A stretch of DNA of 8,243 nt from an uncultured bacterium (GCA_903868845.1 CAIPWS010000057.1:1-8243); one strand, 5' to 3'; positions 1 through 5,547 are shown, counted from the stretch's first letter. Notes: a model not told the origin generated them from the sequence alone. Made by a program: numbers and translations.

Positions 1-1772
1 AAGATTTGGTTTATAAGGACCTTTTTACTGGGAAGTATTTGAATGTTGACGATGCTCGTCACGATTTGACTAGAATGCGTCAAGATGAAAAAGGAAATAT
101 TGGTCCTGCACCAGAAGTACCAAAGCCAAAAGCTGAGCCGGTAGCAGTACCAGATGCCGCAAAACCACCAACAGTTGAAGCACCAGCTACACAACAAACA
201 ACAGAGCAATTTGTTGATAATCTTAGAAAAAATGGTTATGAGGTTATAGAAAATTCTGACGGCACTTTTCAGGTGAAGAAGGTAAAAGAGAGCACACCTA
301 AACCGGGAAATGTTGAACCTCCAAGAAATGTACCGCCGGTACCACCTACATCTTCTGAAACTGTTCCACCAGCAAAGGCTTCTGCAGAAAAAACTCCAAC
401 ACTAAAAGCCCTAGAAGCTACTGGACCAGGTGCAGGTTTTGCCGCATATGTCATGAAAGAAAATAAATCCTTCTTTGGCAAGATAGCAAATTGGACAAAG
501 TCCAAAGTTGCAGAGGCTTGTAAGGGTGCCTATGAAAATGCCGGAGGCAAGAGAGTTGTTGGAAAAATGATTATTGCTTACGACAGATTCTGGCTAGATA
601 GACACGAGGCCAAAGCTGGAAACATAAGTCAAGAGATGGGCGCTATAGACACACAGAAAGGCGGTGTCGCTCAAGTTCGCACTCAGATTGAAAGTATAGT
701 CAAAGACATGAAGGCGAAAGGTGCTCCTGGCACAGAGGCTTTCCAATTGAGAATCAAAGAGTTAACACAACAAGAAAGAGATCTGGAAACCAAGAAGGGC
801 AAACTTCAGATAAAACTTCAGAACAGAGAAGGAAAAGTGGAGAAATATACAAATAGAAGAGATCATATAGCGGACGAGCTTATAGGATTCTATGAGAAGA
901 AGGGTGCTCCACTTGAGAAGAACTTGAACGAACTTATGGCTGTCAGTGATAAGTTTGAGCTCGAGGTACTTTCTGCTGAGATTATGCATGAGGAAATGGA
1001 GAAGGAGCTAAAGCTTGCCACGAAGCAAAGAGATGAAATTGCGGAGACATTGAAGATAGCTAACCCAAAACACTCTGATAAAAAGATTAGTCGAGATGGA
1101 ATAATCAGACAGCTAGATGAAAATATAGCAACAGCTCAAGAAAAAATGAGAAAAGAAAAGGAAGTATTGACAGATAGAAAACTCAAAATTTCTGAGAAAA
1201 TTGGCAAGGCGGAGGCAAAAGCAAATCCTTATAGAATAAAGAAGGAAGAGTTTATGCGTGTAAAGGAGGGTAGACCAATAGACTTCGATACTAAGCTCAC
1301 AGATATTCCACCAGTTATAAAGGAAAATGAGCCTGTAACTATAAATAGAAGATCAGACGGTAGTGGAACAGGTTCTCCTGCGGGTAGTGCTTATAGGATG
1401 GCCCCAATGCCAAATACTGCAAGTGCCGCTGGTGCAAATCCGGAGAATGTAGCCACTCAACCAGAGACAGCTGAGAAGGTTATAAAAGCTTTGAAGGTTT
1501 CAGATATCATAAATGTCTGGAATGAAAGCTTGAAGAAACAATTTGGTAGAGATACAGATAGTATTTCCAAGTTTACAGTTGGTCCAGATTTCCTACGTAT
1601 AGCAAATAGCATAAATGCCAATACAGCACTTGAAGCAGATAAATTCAAGAGACTCTTGGAAATGTATTATAAGAAGATAAAGAAAGTGGATGCCGAAGAA
1701 TTATTGAAGAAAGACTCCTTGGAGAAAGTTTACAAGAATGAGTTGGTTAAACAAAATGAAGCCATAAAATAA
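1..1772 (+). CDS. Long coiled-coil protein of unknown function (5' end outside window)
   Basis: I do not recognise this protein. The frame is open to the left edge (codons before the TTG at position 6 are sense), so the gene is probably cut and its real start lies upstream; residue numbers here count from that TTG (588 residues). Residues about 33-130 are a Pro/Ala/Thr/Val-rich, probably disordered linker with a short island at about 67-95 (TEQFVDNLRKNGYEVIENSD). Residues about 205-425 are rich in Lys, Glu, Gln and Leu with heptad-like spacing, predicting a long coiled coil. A Ser/Gly/Ala-rich stretch (about 445-490) separates it from a helical C-terminal domain (about 490-588). There is no membrane helix in the visible part, so it looks cytoplasmic or attached through its missing N-terminus. 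The next gene starts 4 nt after the TAA, suggesting translational coupling. A structural or scaffolding role is inference only. Confidence 0.8.
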   Translation, partial: DLVYKDLFTGKYLNVDDARHDLTRMRQDEKGNIGPAPEVPKPKAEPVAVPDAAKPPTVEAPATQQTTEQFVDNLRKNGYEVIENSDGTFQVKKVKESTPKPGNVEPPRNVPPVPPTSSETVPPAKASAEKTPTLKALEATGPGAGFAAYVMKENKSFFGKIANWTKSKVAEACKGAYENAGGKRVVGKMIIAYDRFWLDRHEAKAGNISQEMGAIDTQKGGVAQVRTQIESIVKDMKAKGAPGTEAFQLRIKELTQQERDLETKKGKLQIKLQNREGKVEKYTNRRDHIADELIGFYEKKGAPLEKNLNELMAVSDKFELEVLSAEIMHEEMEKELKLATKQRDEIAETLKIANPKHSDKKISRDGIIRQLDENIATAQEKMRKEKEVLTDRKLKISEKIGKAEAKANPYRIKKEEFMRVKEGRPIDFDTKLTDIPPVIKENEPVTINRRSDGSGTGSPAGSAYRMAPMPNTASAAGANPENVATQPETAEKVIKALKVSDIINVWNESLKKQFGRDTDSISKFTVGPDFLRIANSINANTALEADKFKRLLEMYYKKIKKVDAEELLKKDSLEKVYKNELVKQNEAIK

Positions 1773-1776
1773 AAAC

Positions 1777-2058
1777 ATGAATATCTTCAATAAAAAACAA
1801 AATACGACAGTTAGTCAAAATTCTCAGGATCCAGATGTTCAGTTGGCAGCTTTGGTCGCGAAGACGAAGAAGCTAAATAAGGACATAGATGATATGTCTA
1901 AGCAGACAAAGAAGAATCTAGACAATATAGAGACAGAAGTCGATGAAAAATCCGGAAATATAGATGATATTTGTGCCGACCTAGATAAGGCCGATAAGAA
2001 GGCCGAGTCTGAATTTGATCAATTGGCTATAGACGAAGTCGACGAGTCCGAAGAATAA
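1777..2058 (+). CDS. Small acidic coiled-coil protein, unknown function
   Basis: A 93-residue protein with an ATG start 4 nt after the preceding stop codon, so it is very likely co-transcribed and perhaps translationally coupled with the large coiled-coil protein upstream. No Shine-Dalgarno site is visible; the upstream bases are A-rich. The first 20 residues are polar (Asn/Gln/Ser/Thr-rich). From about residue 22 to 85 the chain is alternately Lys- and Asp/Glu-rich with hydrophobic residues at heptad-like spacing (KKLNKDIDDMSKQTKKNLDN), predicting one amphipathic helix or coiled coil. The C-terminus is strongly acidic (DEVDESEE). There is no signal peptide, membrane segment or catalytic motif. 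A plausible reading is that it pairs with the coiled coil of its neighbour, but this is inference. Codon use matches its neighbour. Confidence 0.75.
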   Translation: MNIFNKKQNTTVSQNSQDPDVQLAALVAKTKKLNKDIDDMSKQTKKNLDNIETEVDEKSGNIDDICADLDKADKKAESEFDQLAIDEVDESEE

Positions 2059-2093
2059 TAGATAATCAGAGGAATAATAGAATCAAACTTCTG

Positions 2094-2165
2094 TGCCCTC
2101 GGCAGGAATCGAACCTACAATTACCCCTTAGGACGGGGCAGTTATATCCATTTAACTACGAGGGC
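2094..2165 (-). tRNA. tRNA-Arg(CCT)
   Basis: On the minus strand a full cloverleaf can be drawn. The acceptor stem is GCCCTCG/CGAGGGC. The D arm is closed by GTTA pairing with the end of ATAAC. The anticodon stem GCCCC/GGGGT (one G-U pair) holds the 7-nt loop GTCCTAA, giving anticodon CCT, which reads AGG (Arg). The T arm is GTAGG-TTCGATT-CCTGC. The discriminator base is A (2094). No CCA is encoded, so it must be added after transcription. The gene is convergent with the coiled-coil operon, whose last gene ends 35 bp away. Confidence 0.95.
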
Positions 2166-2204
2166 TTTGTGTAAAAAATGTCAAAACGTGCTTGCGCAGG
2201 TGAC

Positions 2205-2210
2205 ATTATA
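2205..2210 (-). promoter_or_regulatory. Candidate -10 element for tRNA-Arg
   Basis: The minus strand reads TATAAT here, 39 bp upstream of the tRNA-Arg 5' end, which would give a leader of about 33 nt before RNase P cleavage. No good -35 is present at 17-18 bp, so the assignment rests on the perfect -10 alone. Confidence 0.35.
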
Positions 2211-2227
2211 TAGAAAGATTAACATAC

Positions 2228-2256
2228 TTCCACGTTTATTATAAATCTGTTATAGT
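2228..2256 (+). promoter_or_regulatory. Extended -10 promoter giving a leaderless mRNA
   Basis: An extended -10 motif TGTTATAGT (2248-2256) is preceded at 17 bp by a weak -35, TTCCAC (2228-2233). Placing the last -10 base at -7 puts +1 at 2263, exactly the A of the ATG of the next gene. This predicts a leaderless transcript and decides the start between GTG 2257, which lies within the promoter spacing, and ATG 2263. Confidence 0.5.
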
Positions 2257-2262
2257 GTGCCA

Positions 2263-2559
2263 ATGACGCCAGAAGAAAAGTCATTACTTGAACAAGTTCG
2301 TAAATTGTCAGAAGAGAATAATAAGATTCTCCGAGGCATTCGTCGTTCGAACCGCGTATCGAGTATATTTCATATTTTCTATTGGATCGTCATATTGGCA
2401 GTGAGTTTCGGTTCTTATTATTTCATCGAGCCTTACGTCAAGTTGCTTCCGAATGTTATCGGGGCAGTGCAAGGTGATGTAAGTTCAGCAAATGCGGCTA
2501 TGCAACAGCTCAAGGCTTTGCAGTCCGTTTTGCCTGCAAGTTCGACAGTGAAGAAATAG
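2263..2559 (+). CDS. Small single-helix membrane protein, conserved type in Parcubacteria (function unknown)
   Basis: A 98-residue protein. Residues 1-30 are a charged amphipathic helix (MTPEEKSLLEQVRKLSEENN) followed by a basic patch (RRSNR). One hydrophobic membrane segment spans about residues 36-56 (FHIFYWIVILAVSFGSYYFI). The C-terminal 40 residues (VKLLPNVIGAVQGDVSSANA onward) are mildly polar and helical. By the positive-inside rule the basic N-terminal part should be cytoplasmic. From memory this resembles a family of small hypothetical proteins frequent in Parcubacteria genomes; I know of no assigned function. ATG 2263 is preferred over GTG 2257 because the extended -10 ends at 2256, which makes 2263 the predicted +1. 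There is no Shine-Dalgarno site. tRNA-Phe and its degenerate copies follow with no terminator between, so they may be on the same transcript. Confidence 0.8.
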   Translation: MTPEEKSLLEQVRKLSEENNKILRGIRRSNRVSSIFHIFYWIVILAVSFGSYYFIEPYVKLLPNVIGAVQGDVSSANAAMQQLKALQSVLPASSTVKK

Positions 2560-2561
2560 TC

Positions 2562-2600
2562 GCCTCATGCCGAGGTAGCTGTTTTGGTAGTAATGCATCG
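2562..2600 (+). repeat. Degenerate 39-bp copy 1 of leader plus 5' half of tRNA-Phe
   Basis: This is the first of three head-to-tail units with an exact 39-bp period (ATGCC at 2567, 2606 and 2645); the third unit is the start of the intact tRNA-Phe. The 7-bp acceptor 5' strand GCCGAGG and the following TAGCT are identical to the real gene. The D arm is altered so that its stem (GCTC/GAGC in the gene) no longer forms, and the unit stops before the anticodon. Two bases after the stop of the preceding gene it begins with the same GCCTCAT leader as the tRNA. Confidence 0.85.
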
Positions 2601-2639
2601 TTCTTATGCCAAGGTAGCTGTTTTGGTAGTAATGCATCA
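2601..2639 (+). repeat. Degenerate 39-bp copy 2 of leader plus 5' half of tRNA-Phe
   Basis: This second tandem unit differs from copy 1 at five positions, mainly in the leader, with one change in the acceptor strand (GCCAAGG instead of GCCGAGG). It shares the same altered D-arm region (GTTTTGGTAGTAATGCATC), so copies 1 and 2 are closer to each other than to the gene. This suggests an early duplication that diverged and was then duplicated again. Neither copy has an anticodon or a 3' half. Confidence 0.85.
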
Positions 2640-2646
2640 GCCTCAT

Positions 2647-2719
2647 GCCGAGGTAGCTCAGTTGGTAGAGCATTCCCCTGAAGAGGGAAGGGTCACCAGT
2701 TCGATCCTGGTCCTCGGCA
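2647..2719 (+). tRNA. tRNA-Phe(GAA)
   Basis: An intact 73-nt cloverleaf. The acceptor stem is GCCGAGG/CCTCGGC, the D stem GCTC/GAGC, the anticodon stem TTCCC/GGGAA with loop CTGAAGA (anticodon GAA, Phe), and the T arm ACCAG-TTCGATC-CTGGT. The discriminator is A (2719), and CCA is not encoded. No promoter lies directly upstream; it probably depends on the promoter at 2228-2256 or on one hidden in the repeats. The -35 of the next unit starts 6 bp after its 3' end. Confidence 0.96.
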
Positions 2720-2725
2720 CATACA

Positions 2726-2754
2726 TTGACTCCTCGCTTTAATTAGCGTATCTT
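2726..2754 (+). promoter_or_regulatory. Strong promoter of the structured RNA
   Basis: TTGACT (2726-2731) and TATCTT (2749-2754) are separated by exactly 17 bp. The predicted +1 is near 2761 (A). The promoter lies between tRNA-Phe and a structured region that ends in an intrinsic terminator, defining an independent RNA unit. Confidence 0.65.
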
Positions 2755-2760
2755 ATTTTC

Positions 2761-3073
2761 AGATAGTTATGTCGGTCTAAATTTCCGTACGACAACACCA
2801 CTCACGGGGGGAGTAAAGGACACGGTCACGTTTACTACCGTAGCTCACGGCCCCTCCAGAAAAGCTCGCTCATACAGAGCGGGGATTAGCCAATGGGGCG
2901 ATATGTCCGGGGAAGTAACCACACTTCCTTCCTATCAATGGGTTTCGGATAAAGACATGCCATCGGGGTGTGCTCCTAGGGAAACCCAGATCGAATTCCC
3001 AGTCCTTGGGTTATGTCTGGAACGTCTGGTGTTGGTCTGTGGAGGCGGCGCAGTGGTCTTGCGCCGTTTTCTT
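2761..3073 (+). ncRNA. Structured orphan non-coding RNA, about 310 nt, family not recognised
   Basis: The unit is bounded by a promoter (2726-2754) and an intrinsic terminator (3046-3075) and holds no credible protein. A 5' hairpin forms from TGTCG/CGACA around 2770-2794. A long-range helix of 8 perfect pairs, CAACACCA (2793-2800) with TGGTGTTG (3027-3034), closes the whole body. Inside are GGGG/CCCC (2807-2810/2851-2854) enclosing AGTAAA/TTTACT (2812-2817/2831-2836) and CCGT/ACGG (2838-2841/2847-2850); CGCTC-ATACA-GAGCG (2867-2881); GGAAGT/ACTTCC (2911-2916/2923-2928); GGGTTTC/GAAACCC (2940-2946/2981-2987); and CCCA/TGGG (2998-3001/3007-3010). I looked for the signature sequences of RNase P RNA (GAGGAAAGUCC), tmRNA 5' and 3' ends, SRP RNA domain IV and 6S RNA and saw none. 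The size suits a housekeeping-class RNA or a novel one; the function is unknown. Confidence 0.65.
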
Positions 3074-3075
3074 TT
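3046..3075 (+). terminator. Intrinsic terminator of the structured RNA
   Basis: The GC-rich hairpin CGGCGCA (3046-3052) / TGCGCCG (3060-3066) has 7 perfect pairs and a 7-nt loop, followed directly by TTTTCTTTT (3067-3075). It is a textbook factor-independent terminator on the plus strand. Confidence 0.88.
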
Positions 3076-3121
3076 GGTCACAACTAACATTTTTTGGCAT
3101 ACATAATTCCACGTGTGCCTA

Positions 3122-3151
3122 TTGACAAAGATACCCATACTGTGCTATAAA
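3122..3151 (+). promoter_or_regulatory. Promoter of first surface protein
   Basis: TTGACA (3122-3127), an 18-bp spacer and TATAAA (3146-3151); predicted +1 near 3158. The bases after the -35 (AAGA), the TGC before the -10 and a downstream GTTAxCAAxTAATA block are shared with the promoter at 4093-4122, so the two promoters appear to be copies of one another. Confidence 0.7.
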
Positions 3152-3185
3152 GACCTAGTTACCAACTAATAAAAGCATGTCTCTG

Positions 3186-3222
3186 TCAAATGGCTTAATA
3201 AAGCCGTAAGGCAAACATTTGA
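3186..3222 (+). promoter_or_regulatory. Leader hairpin in the 5' UTR of the first surface protein
   Basis: TCAAATG (3186-3192) pairs perfectly with CATTTGA (3216-3222). Inside, GCTT (3193-3196) can pair with AAGC (3201-3204), or GCC with GGC around GTAA. The only Shine-Dalgarno-like bases (TAAGG, 3207-3211) lie inside this structure, and it ends 5 nt before ATG 3228. The paralogue at 4160 lacks this insert in its leader. A role in translational control is inference. Confidence 0.4.
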
Positions 3223-3227
3223 TAGAT

Positions 3228-4073
3228 ATGCAAAAAAATATGATTAAAATAAATTCAGTTAAACACGGCATATTGAGCATAGCTATCATAGTAGCTGTCA
3301 TTGCCATAGTTGCTTTGATCTCAGTATCAACAACTCACGCTTGTGGCTACAGTGGTTGTGGCTATGGCGATTATTCTTATGCACCAGTTTACAATTATAC
3401 TGGCACATATCAGTATCCTGTTACTCAACCATCAGCAAGTCCAATAACAGCGACTTGTTTCTCACAGCCTATCTCTGCAACTGTAGGAACTACGGTTCAG
3501 TGGTCAAGCTCAGTCTATGGTGGAAACGGAACCTACAACATAACATGGGTAGGTGACGAGGGTCTTACAGGTTATGGTCCTTCTATAACGAAGACTTATA
3601 TGTCTCCAGGATCCAAGACTGCAAGTATCAGAGTCGTTTCTGGTAGTCAGTCAGTTTCTATGAATTGTTCAAATACAATCAACGTCATGACAGGTATTTC
3701 ATCTGGAAATTACAATGGTGGTTACTCAGGTTATTCTGGTTACAACGGTTATTCTGGAAATACAGGATATAACGGTTATTCAGGATATTCAAACAATAAC
3801 GGTAGCCTAAATAGCTACGGAAATGGTTATAGTAACTATAACAGCAATCCAACAGGTTATATCTACAATTCAAACCCATTTGGCGCAAGTTCAAATAACA
3901 ACGGCTACAACGGTTATTCAGGAAATAACGGCTATAACAGCAACTATTCTCAATATAACTCGTATAACCCATACAGCAACAGCGGCTACGGTAGTAATAA
4001 TGGCTACAGCGGCTACGTAAACCATGGTAATACCGGTACTTACAATTATTCAACTGGTACTTATACCTATTAA
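3228..4073 (+). CDS. Secreted or membrane-tethered surface protein: one Cys-pair beta-sandwich-like module plus Gly/Tyr/Ser/Asn repeat tail
   Basis: 281 residues from ATG 3228. Residues 15-36 are a strongly hydrophobic helix (ILSIAIIVAVIAIVALISVS) ending STTHA-C, a signal peptide or N-terminal anchor. After YTGTYQYP comes one module (about residues 74-155) with cysteines 70 residues apart, two tryptophans (QWSSS, ITW), GDEGLTGYG and SPGSKTASI; this looks like a PKD/Ig-type beta-sandwich, though I cannot name a family with certainty. The last 120 residues are low-complexity NGYSGY-type repeats, ending TGTYNYSTGTYTY, with no C-terminal membrane helix. The protein probably acts outside the cytoplasmic membrane, for example in adhesion or surface coat formation (inference). 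The downstream paralogue shares its N-terminal region and module. Start choice is uncertain: TTG 3219 has TAAGG 7 nt upstream, and ATG 3240 gives the same signal length as the paralogue. Confidence 0.75.
   Translation: MQKNMIKINSVKHGILSIAIIVAVIAIVALISVSTTHACGYSGCGYGDYSYAPVYNYTGTYQYPVTQPSASPITATCFSQPISATVGTTVQWSSSVYGGNGTYNITWVGDEGLTGYGPSITKTYMSPGSKTASIRVVSGSQSVSMNCSNTINVMTGISSGNYNGGYSGYSGYNGYSGNTGYNGYSGYSNNNGSLNSYGNGYSNYNSNPTGYIYNSNPFGASSNNNGYNGYSGNNGYNSNYSQYNSYNPYSNSGYGSNNGYSGYVNHGNTGTYNYSTGTYTY
3711..4019 (+). repeat. Low-complexity coding repeat region (Asn-Gly-Tyr-Ser-Gly type)
   Basis: Imperfect short repeats based on GGTTATTCAGG / AACGGTTATTC run through the 3' third of the gene and encode NGYSGY, SNNNGYNGY and related units. 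Synonymous codon changes between units (GGT/GGC, TAT/TAC) show selection on the peptide rather than a recent DNA slippage product. Confidence 0.75.
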
Positions 4074-4092
4074 TAGAGCCATATTATAGCCC

Positions 4093-4122
4093 TTGACAAA
4101 GAAGGTCGAATGATGCTATAAT
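4093..4122 (+). promoter_or_regulatory. Promoter of second surface protein
   Basis: TTGACA (4093-4098), an 18-bp spacer and a perfect TATAAT (4117-4122); predicted +1 near 4129, a leader of about 30 nt. It is 20 bp after the stop of the preceding gene and resembles the promoter at 3122-3151 in spacing and flanking bases. Confidence 0.75.
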
Positions 4123-4159
4123 ACTAACGTTATCAATTAATACGAGCAATCGTAAATAT

Positions 4160-5506
4160 ATGAAAAACTCACAAATAATCAAATACAGCATGATCACAAT
4201 AGCGAGCATTTGTGCCGTAGTAGCAGTTGTCTTCTTGGCATCTACTACAGTCGCTCACGGTTGTTCGTATTATGACACTTACTGTTCACAGACACCTTTG
4301 TACTCTTACACAGGTACATATCAGTATCCTTACGTTCAGCCAAATATAAGTCCTCTTATAGCTACTTGTTATGCAACTCCACTTTCAGTTTATATCGGTG
4401 GAACAGCACAATGGGGTAGCTCAGTTTCTGGAGGTGCAGGTACTTACAATATTACTTGGATAGGTGATGAAGGTCTTTCTGGTTACGGTTCAACATTGAC
4501 AAAGACTTATTACTCACCTGGTCAAAAGAGTGCAAGCATAACAGTCGTATCTGGCGGTCAGAGCGTTTCAGTAAATTGTTCTGATACAGTCACTGTTTCT
4601 GGCACAGCAGCTGCAGGTTATGGTTATAACTACAGCAACTACAACAATTACAATACAAACAACGGTTATTCTAACTACCCATCAAATATCTACAGCTCAA
4701 ATAGTTATACAAACTACGCTTCACCATTCACAGCTAGCTGTTCAGCAAACACAACATTTGGTGGTATCGGTTCTTCTGTAACTTGGACAGCACAGGTTAC
4801 TGGTGGAAATGGTTACTACACATATAGCTGGTACGGTACAGATGGTTTGTTCGGTGGCAATCAGTCAACAACATTCATCTATAACACTCCAGGTTCAAAG
4901 ACGGGTTATGTCACAGTCTATTCAAATGGTCAGACAACTACTGCTTACTGTACAAATTCTGTTAACATAGGAACAAACTTCGCTACGACATATCCTACAG
5001 GTTATACAAATACAGCAAACACTCTTGATATAGGTTGTTACGCAGATCCAGCAAATGTTACTGTAAATCAGCCAGTCACTTGGAATGTTGAAGTTACAGG
5101 TGGTGCAGCTCCATATACTTACTCATGGACAGGTTCAGATGGCCTTACAGGTTCTCAGAGCACTGCTATAAAGTACTATTCTACAACTGGAAGTAAGAAT
5201 GCTATCGTCTCTGTAACATCGGCAGATGGTAAGACAGGAACTCACGCTTGTAGCAATGCAGTCACGGTACGTGCTGCGGGATCTACATACGTCAGACCAG
5301 CAAATACTACTAACACGACAAATACTACAAACGGTACAAACAATACAGTTCAGCCAGCTCAGACAAATGGTCAGGCAGGTAGCCAGCTTACAAGCTCAGC
5401 AGTCTTCTCATTCGACAATGTCCCATGGGGTTGGATAGCTATCTTGATAATCTTGGTCTTGTTTGGAACAGTTATGTACCTCTTGTTCAATCGCCAGAAG
5501 ATTTAA
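4160..5506 (+). CDS. Membrane-anchored surface protein with three Cys-pair beta-sandwich-like modules
   Basis: 448 residues. An N-terminal hydrophobic segment (about 11-31) ends VAHG-C, a signal peptide or anchor. Three modules of the same design follow, with cysteine pairs at 70/140, 194/264 and 293/364 (spacing 70, 70, 71). Each has a W near the start (AQWGSS, VTWTA, VTWNV), a second W (ITW, YSW), a GxDGL/GDEGL turn and PGSK/PGQK or TGSK. They look like PKD/Ig-type domains; the exact family is not certain. Modules 1 and 2 are joined by a Tyr/Asn/Ser-rich linker (about 150-188). A Thr/Asn linker (NTTNTTNTTNGTNNT, about 382-396) leads to a C-terminal membrane helix (about 424-443) and a short basic tail (NRQKI). 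This implies an extracellular modular rod held in the membrane, plausibly for adhesion or envelope structure (inference). It is paralogous to the gene upstream. No Shine-Dalgarno site is visible. Confidence 0.82.
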   Translation: MKNSQIIKYSMITIASICAVVAVVFLASTTVAHGCSYYDTYCSQTPLYSYTGTYQYPYVQPNISPLIATCYATPLSVYIGGTAQWGSSVSGGAGTYNITWIGDEGLSGYGSTLTKTYYSPGQKSASITVVSGGQSVSVNCSDTVTVSGTAAAGYGYNYSNYNNYNTNNGYSNYPSNIYSSNSYTNYASPFTASCSANTTFGGIGSSVTWTAQVTGGNGYYTYSWYGTDGLFGGNQSTTFIYNTPGSKTGYVTVYSNGQTTTAYCTNSVNIGTNFATTYPTGYTNTANTLDIGCYADPANVTVNQPVTWNVEVTGGAAPYTYSWTGSDGLTGSQSTAIKYYSTTGSKNAIVSVTSADGKTGTHACSNAVTVRAAGSTYVRPANTTNTTNTTNGTNNTVQPAQTNGQAGSQLTSSAVFSFDNVPWGWIAILIILVLFGTVMYLLFNRQKI

Positions 5507-5547
5507 TCTCAATTGGTGGCGCTGCCATATAAAGCGCGACGGCGACG

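Noticed and set aside
2485..2673. Minus-strand 62-codon frame with a repeated MHYYQNSYLGMR peptide
   Set aside because: The peptide repeat is simply the 39-bp (13-codon) tRNA-half repeat read backwards, overlapping the 3' end of the membrane-protein gene and tRNA-Phe.
2562..2678. CRISPR-like array
   Set aside because: The units are contiguous with no spacers, only three copies exist, and the third is the tRNA-Phe gene.
2094..2720. Mobile element attachment sites at the tRNA genes
   Set aside because: No integrase gene and no duplicated tRNA 3' end; the repeated part is the 5' half.
2800..3050. RNase P RNA, tmRNA or SRP RNA as identity of the structured RNA
   Set aside because: No GAGGAAAGUCC block, no tRNA-like 5'/3' ends with tag ORF and no GGAAGCAGC-type SRP motif; similarity such as GTCCGGGGAAGTA is too slight.
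2903..3138. Open frames of 67 codons on both strands inside the structured RNA region
   Set aside because: Neither has a Shine-Dalgarno site or protein-like composition; both overlap strong RNA helices and the plus-strand frame reads through the terminator hairpin.
3685..4053. 122-codon minus-strand frame rich in Cys, Tyr, Asn and Arg
   Set aside because: It is the reverse reading of the GYSN-coding repeats and has no independent support.
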